DNA from: Symsagittifera roscoffensis
Lineage: Eukaryota; Xenacoelomorpha; Acoela; Convolutidae
Direction: 5' to 3'
Length of the DNA: 64,000 nt
Assembly: GCF_963678635.1 (NCBI RefSeq)
Contig: NC_087062.1
Span: 50,296,178 to 50,360,177 of the forward strand
A model generated the notes under the pieces. The model saw only the letters and a program-made list of their open reading frames with translations, ran no database searches and was not told where the DNA came from. Each line of letters opens with the position of its first letter. Position 1 is the stretch's first letter. Both the position numbers and the translations under genes were made by a program. Positions 55,895 to 64,000 of the stretch are shown piece after piece.

Positions 55895-56102
55895 GGTCAA
55901 ATGGTAGAGCGCCTACTTAGCAAGCCAGAAGTACGGGGAGCAATACCCCGCATCTCCGAAGTTATGGTCATCGAGCAATTAATTAACTTTCTTCAGAAAA
56001 CTACTGGATATTGAAGTTTTATACAAGAAATACCTTCCAAGAAAAATTTTAACCTCTTGTTTGCCGACTGAAACAAAAGCTTCCCCGACAGTTATAAATC
56101 AT

Positions 56103-56175
56103 GGGGATGTAGCTCAAATAGTTGAGCGCTCGCCTAGCATGCGAGAGGTACGGGGATCAATGCCCCGCATCTCCA
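56103..56175 (+). tRNA. tRNA-Ala (AGC)
   Basis: AAATAGTTGAGC in the D-arm. Anticodon loop CTAGCAT. Confidence 0.5.
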
Positions 56176-56539
56176 AATCTAGAGTCACTCATCAAATGGT
56201 AATCATTATCTCCAGATAATCTATTGCATATTGAAATTCCTTACAAGTAGATTTTCTGCGAACGAAAAAAAAACTTCATAGTTGCTGACTAAGCGAAAAA
56301 AATTCCGCGAGATTTGATTAACATGGGATGTAGGTCAAATGGTAGAGCGCCCACTTATCAAGCCAGAAGTACGGGGAGCAATACCCCGCATCTCCAAAGT
56401 TAAGGACATCGAGTTTTTAATTAATTGTCTTCGGAAAACTACTGAATTTTGAAATCTTATACAAGAAATATCTTCCCAGAAAATTTATAACCTCTTGTTT
56501 GCCGACTGAAAAAAAGCTTCCTCGACAGTTCTAAATTAT

Positions 56540-56612
56540 GGGGATGTAGCTCAAACAGTAGAGCTCTCGCTTTGCATGCGATAGGTACGGGGATCGATGC
56601 CCCGCATCTCCA
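56540..56612 (+). tRNA. tRNA-Ala (UGC)
   Basis: AAACAG, T26 and GCGAT. Confidence 0.5.
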
Positions 56613-56979
56613 AAGCTAGAGCCACTCATCAAATGGTAATGACTATCTCCAGATAATCTATTGCATATTGAAATTCCTAACAAGTAGATTTTCTGCGAAC
56701 GAAAAGAAAAACTTCTTAGTTGCTGACTAAGCGAAAAAAAATTTCGCGAGAATTGATAAACATGGGATGTAGGTCAAATGGTAGAGCGCCTACTTATCAA
56801 GCCAGAAGTACGGGGAGCAATACCCCGCATCTACAAAGTTAAGGACATCGAGTTTTTGATTAATTTTCTTCAGAAAACTACTGAATATTGGAATCTTATA
56901 CAAGAAATACCTTCCCAGAAAATTTATAACCTCTTGTTTGCCGACTGAAATAAAAGCTTCCTCGACAGTTCGAAACTAT

Positions 56980-57052
56980 GGGGATGTAGCTCATATGGTA
57001 GAGCGCTCGCTTTGCATGCGAGAGGTACGGGGATCGATGCCCCGCATCTCCA
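56980..57052 (+). tRNA. tRNA-Ala (UGC)
   Basis: UGC consensus except ATATGG in the D-loop. First of three near-identical units. Confidence 0.8.
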
Positions 57053-57417
57053 AAACTAGAGCCATTCACCAAATGGTAATCACTATATGCAGATAATCTA
57101 TTGCATATCGAAATTCCTAACAAGTAGATTTTCTGCGAACGAAAAAAAAACTTCATAGTTGCTGACTAAGCGAAAAAAATTCCGCGAGATTTGATAAACA
57201 TGGAATGTAGGTCAAATGGTAGAGCGCGTTCTTAGCAAGCCAGAAGTACGGGGAGCAATACCCCGCATCTCCGAAGTTAAGAACATCGAGCAAATATTTA
57301 ACTTTCTTCAGAAAACTACTGAATATTGGAATCTTATACAAGAAATACCTTCCCAGAAAATTTATAACCTCTTGTTTGCCGACTGAAATAAAAGCTTCCT
57401 CGACAGTTCGAAACTAT

Positions 57418-57490
57418 GGGGATGTAGCTCATATGGTAGAGCGCTCGCTTTGCATGCGAGAGGTACGGGGATCGATGCCCCGCATCTCCA
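57418..57490 (+). tRNA. tRNA-Ala (UGC)
   Basis: Same body as 56980, 438 bp downstream. Confidence 0.8.
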
Positions 57491-57855
57491 AAACTAGAGC
57501 CATTCACCAAATGGTAATCACTATATGCAGATAATCTATTGCATATCGAAATTCCTAACAAGTAGATTTTCTGCGAACGAAAAAAAAACTTCATAGTTGC
57601 TGACTAAGCGAAAAAAATTCCGCGAGATTTGATAAACATGGAATGTAGGTCAAATGGTAGAGCGCGTTCTTAGCAAGCCAGAAGTACGGGGAGCAATACC
57701 CCGCATCTCCAAAGTTAAGGACATCGAGTTTTTGATTAATTTTCTTCAGAAAACTACTGAATATTGGAATCTTATACAAGAAATACCTTCCCAGAAAATT
57801 TATAACCTCTTGTTTGCCGACTGAAATAAAAGCTTCCTCGACAGTTCGAAACTAT

Positions 57856-57928
57856 GGGGATGTAGCTCATATGGTAGAGCGCTCGCTTTGCATGCGAGAG
57901 GTACGGGGATCGATGCCCCGCATCTCCA
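57856..57928 (+). tRNA. tRNA-Ala (UGC)
   Basis: Third copy of the 56980 type, again 438 bp downstream. Confidence 0.8.
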
Positions 57929-58295
57929 AAACTAGAGCCATTCACCAAATGGTAATCACTATATGCAGATAATCAATTGCATATCGAAATTCCTAACAAG
58001 TAGATTTTCTGCGAACGAAAAAAAAAAACTTCATAGTTGCTGACTAAGCGAAAAAAATTCCGCGAGATTTGATAAACATGGAATGTAGGTCAAATGGTAG
58101 AGCGCGTTCTTAGCAAGCCAGAAGTACGGGGAGCAATACCCCGCATCTCCGAAGTTAAGAACATCGAGCAATTATTTAACTTTCTTCAGAAAACTACTGA
58201 ATATTGAAGTCTTATACAAAAAAAACCTTCCAAGAAAAATTTTAACATCTTGTTTGCCGACTGAAACAAAAGCTTCCTCGACAATTATAACTCAT

Positions 58296-58368
58296 GGGGA
58301 TGTAGCTCAAGTGGAAGAGCGATCGCTTTGCATGCGAGAGGTACGGGGATCGATGCCCCGCATCTCCA
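58296..58368 (+). tRNA. tRNA-Ala (UGC)
   Basis: AAGTGGAA D-loop and A27. The rest is consensus. Confidence 0.6.
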
Positions 58369-58733
58369 AAGCTAGAGTCACTCATCAAATGGTAATGACT
58401 CTCTCCAGATAATCTATTGCATATTGAAATTCCTAACAAGTAGATTTTCTGCGAACGAAAAAAAACTTCATAGTTGCTGACTAAGCGGAAAAAATTCCGC
58501 GAGATTTGATAAACTTGGAATGTAGGTCAAATGGTAGAGCGCCTTCTTACCAAGCCAGAAGTACGGGGAGCAGTACCCCGCATCTCCGAAGTTAAGGATA
58601 TCGAGCAATTATTTAACTTTCTTCAGAAAACTACTGAATATTGAAGTCTTATACAAAAAAAAAACTTCCAAGAAAAATTTTAACCTCTTGTTTGCCGACT
58701 GAAACAAAAGCTTCCTCGACAGTTTTAAATCAT

Positions 58734-58806
58734 GGGGATGTAGCTCAAATGGTAGAGCGCTCGCTTAGCATGCGAGAGGTACGGGGATCAATGCCCCGCA
58801 TCTCCA
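58734..58806 (+). tRNA. tRNA-Ala (AGC)
   Basis: AGC consensus, exact. Confidence 0.9.
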
Positions 58807-59161
58807 AATCTAGAGTCACTCATAAATGGTAATCACTATCTCCAGATAATCTATTGCATATTGAAGTTCCTAACAAGTAGATTTTCTGCGAACTAAAAGA
58901 AAAACTTCATAGTTGCTGACTAAGCGAAAAAAAATTCCGCGAGATTTGATAAACATGGGATGTAGGTCAAATGGTAGAGCGCCCACTTATCAAGCCAGAA
59001 GTACGAAGAGCAATACCCCGCATCTCCAAAATTAAGGACATCGAGTTTTCTTCAGAAAACTACTGAATAGTGAAATCTTATACAAGAAACACCTTCCCAG
59101 AAAATTTTTAACCTCTTGTTTGGCGACTGAAACAAAAGCTTCCTCGACAGTTATAAAATAT

Positions 59162-59234
59162 GACGATGTAGCTCAAATGGTAGAGTGCTCGCTTTGCATT
59201 CGAGAGGTACGGGGATCGATGCCCGGCATCTCCA
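59162..59234 (+). tRNA. tRNA-Ala (UGC)
   Basis: GACGATG acceptor, T26, TCGAG anticodon stem, CCCGG T-stem. Confidence 0.4.
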
Positions 59235-59574
59235 AAACTTGATCCACTCATTAAATGTAATCACTATCTGCAGATAATCCCAATTTTCTGCGAACGAAAA
59301 GAAAAACTTCATAATTGCTGACTAAGCGAAAAAAAATTCCGCGAGATTTGATAAACATGGGATGTAGGTCAAATGGTAGAGCGCCTACTTAGCAAGCCAG
59401 AAGTACGGGGAGCAATACCCCGCATCTCCGAAGTTAAGGACATCGAGTTTTTAATTAATTTTCTTCAGATAACTAATGAATATTGAAATCTTATACAAGA
59501 AATACCTTTCCAGAAAATTTATAACCTCTTGTTTGCCGACTGAATCAAAAGCTTCCTCGACAACCTAAAATCAT

Positions 59575-59647
59575 GGGGATGTAGCTCAAATGGTAGAGCG
59601 CGCGCTTAGCATGCGAGAGGTACGGGGATCAATACCCCGCATCTCTA
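59575..59647 (+). tRNA. tRNA-Ala (AGC)
   Basis: CGCGC/GCGAG anticodon stem, ATCAATA T-loop, T72. Confidence 0.5.
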
Positions 59648-60015
59648 AAACTAGAGTCACTCATCAAATGGTAATTTCTATCTCCAGATAAACTATTGCA
59701 TATTGAAATTCTTAACAAGTAGATTTTCTGCGAACGAAAAGAAAAAATTCATAGTTGCTGACTAAGCGAAAAAAAATTCCGCGAGGTTTGATAAACATGC
59801 GATGTAGGTCACATGGTAGAGCGACCACTTATCAAGCCAGAAGTACGGGGAGCAATACCCCGCATCTCCAAAGTTAAGGACATCGAGTTTTTAATTAATT
59901 TTTTTTCAGAAAACTACTGAATATTGAAATCTTATACAAGAAATACCTTCCCAGAAAATTTATAACCTCTTGTTTGTTGACTGAAACAAAACCTTCCTCG
60001 ACAGTTCTAAACAAT

Positions 60016-60088
60016 GGGGATGTAGCTCAAATGGTAGAGCGATCGCTTTGCATGCGAGAGGTACGGGGATCGATGCCCCGCATCTCCA
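60016..60088 (+). tRNA. tRNA-Ala (UGC)
   Basis: UGC consensus except A27. Confidence 0.7.
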
Positions 60089-60452
60089 AAACTAGAGCCA
60101 CTCATCAAATGGTAATCACTATCTGCAGATAATCTATTGCATATTGAAATTCCTAACAAGTAGATTTTCTACGAACGAAAAAAAATTTCATAGTTGCTGA
60201 CTAAGCGAAAAAAACTCCGCGAGATTTGATAAACATGGGATGTAGGTCAAATGGTAGAGCGCCTACTTACCAAGCCAGAAGTACGGGGAGCAATACCCCG
60301 CATCTCCGAAGTTAAGGACATCGAGTTTTTAATTAATTTTCTTCAGATAACTAATGAATATTGAAATCTTATACAAGAAATACCTTCCCAGAAAATTTAT
60401 AACCTCTTGTTTGCCGACTGAATCAAAAGCTTCCTCGACAACCTTAAATCAT

Positions 60453-60525
60453 GGGGATGTAGCTCAAATGGTAGATCGCGCGCTTAGCATGCGAGAGGTA
60501 CGGGGATCAATACCCCGCATCTCCA
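60453..60525 (+). tRNA. tRNA-Ala (AGC)
   Basis: GATC D-stem strand, CGCGC, ATCAATA. Its unit copies the one at 59575 (878 bp). Confidence 0.45.
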
Positions 60526-60890
60526 AAACTAGAGTCACTCATCAAATGGTAATTTCTATCTCCAGATAAACTAATGCATATTGAAATTCTTAACAAGTAG
60601 GTTTTCTGCGAACGAAAAAAAAACTTCATAGTTGCTGACTAAGAGAAAAAAATTCCGCGAGATTTGATAAACATGGGATGTAGGTCAAATGGTAGAGCGC
60701 CTACTTAGCAAGCCAGAAGTATGGGGAGCAATACCCCGCATCTCCGAAGTTAAGGACATCGAGCAATTAATTAACTTTCTTCAGAAAACTACTGAATATT
60801 GAAGTCTTATACAAAAAATACCTTCCAAGAAAAATTTTAACCTCTTGTTTGCCGACTGAAACAAAAGCTTCCTCGACAGTTATAAATCAG

Positions 60891-60963
60891 GGGGATGTAG
60901 CCCAAATGGTAGAGCGCTCGCTTAGCATGCGAGAGGTACGGGGTTCAATGCCCCGCATCTCCA
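60891..60963 (+). tRNA. tRNA-Ala (AGC)
   Basis: GCCC D-stem and T-loop TTCAATG. The rest is consensus. Confidence 0.6.
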
Positions 60964-61330
60964 AATCTAGAGTGACTCATTAAGTGGTAATCACTATCTC
61001 CTGATAATCTATTGCATATTCAAATTCCTTACAAGTAGATTTTCTGCGAACGAAGAGAAAAACTACATAGTTGCTGACTAAGCGAAAAAAAATTCCGCGA
61101 GATTTGATAAACATGGGATGTAGGTCATATGGTAGAGCGCCCACTTATATAGCCAGAAGTACGGGGAGCAATACCCCGCATCTCCAAAGTTAAGGACATC
61201 GAGTTTTTAATTAATTTCCTTCAGAAAACTACTGAACATTGAAATCTTATACAAGAAATACCTTCCCAGAAAATTTTTAACCCCTTGTTTGGCGACTGAA
61301 ACAAAAGCTTCCTCGACAGTTCTAAACTAT

Positions 61331-61403
61331 GGTGATGTAGCTCAAATGGTAGAGCGCGCGCTTTGCATTCGAGAGGTACGGGGATCGATGCCCGGCATCT
61401 CCA
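61331..61403 (+). tRNA. tRNA-Ala (UGC)
   Basis: GGTGATG lacks G3.T70. CGCGC/TCGAG and CCCGG. Confidence 0.35.
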
Positions 61404-61742
61404 AAACTGGAGCCACTCATCAAATGGTAATCACTATCTGCAGATAATCCCAATTTTCTGCGAAGGAAAAAAAACTTCATAGTTGCTGACTAAGCGAAAA
61501 AAATTTCCGCGAGATTTGATAAACATGGGATGTAGGTCAAATGTTAGAGCGCCTACTTAGCAAGCCAGAAGTACGGGGAGCAATACCCCGCATCTCCGAA
61601 GTTAAGGACATCGAGTAATTAATTAAATTTCTTCAGAAATTTTCTGAATATTGAAGTCTTATACAAGAAATACCATCCAAGAAAAATTTTAAACTCTTGT
61701 TTACCGACTGAAACAAAAGCTTCCTCGATAGTTATAAATCAT

Positions 61743-61815
61743 GTGGATGTAGCTCAAATGGTAGAGCGCTCGTTTAGCATGCGAGAGGTACGGGGATCAA
61801 TGCCCCGCATCTCCA
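61743..61815 (+). tRNA. tRNA-Ala (AGC)
   Basis: GTGGATG acceptor (G2T mismatch). Anticodon stem CTCGT/GCGAG closes with a T.G pair. Confidence 0.6.
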
Positions 61816-62181
61816 AATTTAGAGTCACTCATCGAATGGTAATCATTATCTCCAGATAATCTATTGCATATTGAAATTGCTAACAAGTAGATTTTCTGCG
61901 AACGAAAAGAAAAACTTCATAGTTGCTGACTAAGCCAAAAAAATTCAGCGAGATATGATATACATGGGATGTAGGTCAAATGGTAGAGCGCCCACTTATC
62001 AAGCCAGAAGTACGGGGAGCGATACCCCGCATCTCCAAAGTTAAGGACATCAAGTTTTTAATTAATTTTCTTCAGAAAACTACTGAATATTGAAATCTTA
62101 TACAAGAAATACCTTCCCAGAAAATTTATAACCTCTTGTTTGCCGACTGAAATAAAAGCTTTCTCGACAGTTCTAAACTAT

Positions 62182-62254
62182 GGGGATGTAGCTCAAATGG
62201 TAGAGCGCTCGCTTTGCATGCGAGAGGTACGGGGATCGATGCCCCGCATCTCCA
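62182..62254 (+). tRNA. tRNA-Ala (UGC)
   Basis: UGC consensus, exact. Last canonical copy of the array. Confidence 0.9.
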
Positions 62255-63053
62255 AAACAATAGCCACTCCTCAAATGGTAATCACTATCTCCAGATAATC
62301 TTTTGCATATTTAAATTCCTAACAAGTGGATTTTTGCGAACGAAAAGAAAAAGTTCATAGTTGCTGACTAAGCAAAAAAAAATTCCGCGAGATTTGATAG
62401 TAATAGGTAAGAAGGTCAAATGGTAGAGCGCCCACTTAGCGAGCCAGAAGTACCGTGAGCAATACCCCGCATCTCCAAAGTTAAGGACATCGAGGCTCTG
62501 AACTATCCTCAAAACAAAAAAACGAATCAAATCAAGCCATTGTTTTATCGAAAAAAAAACTTGACGTCTGTGTATAGAAAACATAATGACCAAATAAGCA
62601 CATGACTAGGACAAATCTTTTTATAGCCCAAGTCGTTTCGCTAAAATTTCAAGTTTTTCTGAGCAACCTGTTAGAGCTTTGAAACTATCAAACGATGCGA
62701 AACATAAAATTAAGAAAAATCTAATTTTATATTGCTTCCGTTGAGAAACGATAGTTGTTTGTGGAAAAACTCGGCCGAAAAAGTAACCTCAAGTTTTTCA
62801 AAAAACCGTTCCTTGAATGGTTTCAATAGGAAAACGTATAACATTGGCCATCCGATTTTCTTCATGAACAAACTGAAATTTTTCAACGTTTAATTGCTTG
62901 AATAATCTGTTTAGATGAATTCCAATAGTTTGCGAGCCAATTTTTTCACCAATTTTTCGTGATCTGAATTTTTTTGGTGAGTTATTAAGAAAATTGGGTA
63001 AAAATCAGTTTTTGTGCTTACCGAACTCAGTTCAGTGTTTTTAAAAACTAATC

Positions 63054-63131
63054 GACAGGGATGCATTTTGAACCCACGCACGCAGAACATATTGATTAAC
63101 ATATCACCGCCTTCACCTCGCGGCCAGCTTG
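63054..63131 (-). pseudogene. Decayed tRNA-Ser-like core, right flank copy 1
   Basis: The minus strand keeps gaggtgaaggcggtga as the box A region, then ctgcgtgcgtgggttc and an acceptor end ccctgtcg. Confidence 0.5.
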
Positions 63132-63726
63132 TACGACCAGAGGTCAATCATTGGTAAATTGAATCGAACCAAAAAAAAATTTAAGGAAATCAAGCCCTTG
63201 CTCGATCAAAAACGAACTGGATGTCTGTGTATATAAAATGTAATGACGAAGTTAGCACACTAGTCATAGAACAGGACTGGTGCAAATCTTTTTATAGACC
63301 AAATCATTTCGCTAAAATTTCCAGTTTTTCTGAGCAACCTGTTAGAGCTTTGAAACTATCAAACGATGCGAAACATAAAATTAAGAAAAATCTAATTTTA
63401 TATTGCTTCCGTTGAGAAACGATAGTTGTTTATGGAAAAACTCGGCCGAAAAAGTAACCTCAAGTTTTTCAAAAAACCGTGCCTTGAAGGGTTTCAATAG
63501 GAAAACGTATAACATTGGCCATCCGATTTTCTTCATGAACAAACTTAAAGTTTTTCAATGTTTGGTTGCTTAACTAGTCTGCTTAGACAAACTTCAAGGG
63601 TTTGCGAGCCGATTCTTTCACCAAATTTTTGTGATCTGACAAATTTTTTGGTGAGTTTTTATGAAAATTAGGTAAATATTAGTTTTGTGCTTACCGAACT
63701 CAGTTAAGCTGTTTTTAAAAACTAAT

Positions 63727-63802
63727 CGACAGGGATGAATTCAAACCCATGCACGCAGAACAAATTGATTAACACTTCATCGCCTTCACCTCGCTGCCAG
63801 CC
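63727..63802 (-). pseudogene. Decayed tRNA-Ser-like core, right flank copy 2
   Basis: The minus strand has ggcagcgaggtgaaggcgat, then ctgcgtgcatgggtttga and an end tccctgtcg. Confidence 0.5.
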
Positions 63803-64000
63803 TATAAGATCAGAGGTCAATCATTGGTAAATTGAATCGAACCAATAAAAAATTAAAGCAATTCAAGCCATTGCTCGATCAAAAACGGACTTGATGTCTG
63901 TGTATATAAAATGTAATGACGAAGTTAGCACGCTAAACTTAGAACAAGACTGGTGGAAATCTTTTTTATAGACCGAATCGTTTTGCTAGAATTTCCAATT

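Larger units (their letters stand above)
52300..55958 (+). pseudogene. Degenerate tRNA-Ala-like copy split by the retrotransposon
   Basis: TGGGATGTA lies at 52300-52308 and the body resumes at 55887 (duplicated GGGATGTA, then GGTCAAATGG and the A-type CCTACTTAGCAAGCCAG) to 55958. Only the first eight or nine bases are on the left. Confidence 0.9.
56324..62477 (+). pseudogene. Degenerate tRNA-Ala-like copies, block 5 (15 copies)
   Basis: Starts: 56324, 56763, 57201, 57639, 58079, 58516, 58956, 59358, 59798, 60236, 60674, 61114, 61526, 61965, 62405. The copies at 57201, 57639 and 58079 share CGTTC-TTAGCAA. The last copy (62405) is followed by the array end near 62494. Confidence 0.85.
5639..62494 (+). 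repeat. Plus-strand dimeric tRNA-Ala megasatellite
   Basis: Units of about 435-440 bp each hold one canonical-class tRNA-Ala and one degenerate tRNA-Ala-like copy. The canonical body is 73 nt: acceptor GGGGATG/CATCTCC with G3.T70, box A TAGCTCAAATGG, anticodon stem CTCGC/GCGAG, T-arm CGGGG-ATCGATG-CCCCG (TGC type) or ATCAATG (AGC type), discriminator A. The B box ggatcgatgcc fits the Pol III consensus. The 5' flanks of the two halves align (gccgactgaaac against gctgactaagcg, then ttcctcgac against ttccgcgag, ending catgggg or catggga), as do the 3' flanks (cagataatc...tattgaaattc against cagaaaact...tattgaagtc). The array is broken only by the retrotransposon at 52309-55886 and the rearranged stretch 23298-26000. 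Confidence 0.95.
62495..64000. repeat. Tandem repeat with decayed tRNA-Ser-like core (right flank)
   Basis: Two full units and part of a third, period about 665-670 bp. Shared landmarks are tctgtgtata (near 62567, 63221, 63895), gagcaacctgttagagc (near 62660, 63333) and cgtttaattgcttgaa or its variant (62889, 63557). It is the same repeat, in the same orientation, as 1-1866. The junction lies just after gacatcgag at 62494. No protein gene is seen. Confidence 0.8.

Noticed and set aside
5639-62494. The regular 440-bp periodicity as a CRISPR-like array.
   Set aside because: Repeats are 73-nt tRNA bodies with conserved, not unique, spacers, and the window is eukaryotic with no cas genes.
5675-62593. 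Many open frames of 60-105 codons on both strands, several with near-identical peptides (for example GDVAQMVERSLCMREVRG).
   Set aside because: They are conceptual translations of the tRNA body and its flanks, recur with every repeat and have no independent coding signal.

Overview
This is nuclear DNA of an animal, most likely an invertebrate; the sequence does not fix the phylum. There is no ordinary protein-coding gene. Almost the whole window (about 1867-62494) is one giant tandem array of alanine tRNA genes and tRNA-like copies. The array is AT-rich between the tRNA bodies. It is bordered on both sides by a different tandem repeat that carries a decayed class II tRNA resembling tRNA-Ser(GCU), on the minus strand.

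Layout. (1) 1-1866: Ser-tRNA-derived repeat. (2) 1867-5638: 17 tRNA-Ala-like monomers of about 217 bp on the minus strand, mostly decayed, ordered ABCDEF-ABCDEF-CDEF plus one terminal copy. (3) Near 5638 the array switches strand. From there to 62494 it runs on the plus strand as a dimeric unit of about 435-440 bp: one good tRNA-Ala (73 nt, intact cloverleaf, G3.U70 alanine identity pair, anticodon TGC or AGC) followed by one degenerate tRNA-Ala-like copy with a broken anticodon stem. I located about 122 canonical-class copies and about 115 degenerate or hybrid copies on the plus strand. The flanks of the two halves are homologous, so the dimer arose by duplication of one roughly 218-bp monomer. 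(4) 23298-26000 is rearranged: the degenerate partner is missing, tRNA 3' fragments are scattered, and a perfect 15-bp-arm hairpin module recurs. (5) 52309-55886 is a non-LTR retrotransposon in minus orientation, inserted inside a degenerate tRNA copy with an 8-bp target-site duplication. It encodes a 2A-like motif, a PHD finger, an APE-type endonuclease, a reverse transcriptase and a C-terminal CCHC motif, but is broken by a stop and several frame changes. (6) 62495-64000: the Ser-tRNA-derived repeat again.

What it does. The canonical copies have internal A and B boxes and could supply tRNA-Ala(UGC) and tRNA-Ala(AGC). Many carry small lesions, so how many are expressed is open. Groups of units (about 0.44, 0.87, 1.3 and 2.6 kb) are duplicated nearly intact, which points to continuing unequal exchange or conversion, as in satellite DNA. 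Many open frames of 60-105 codons cross the tRNA bodies. They are translations of tRNA genes and are not annotated as proteins.

Conventions in the tRNA entries. 'UGC consensus' means exact identity with the copies at 35934, 49065 and 62182. 'AGC consensus' means identity with 31533, 32857, 34176, 35055 and 58734. Other entries list the differences seen. Coordinates cover position 1 to the discriminator base. CCA is not encoded.
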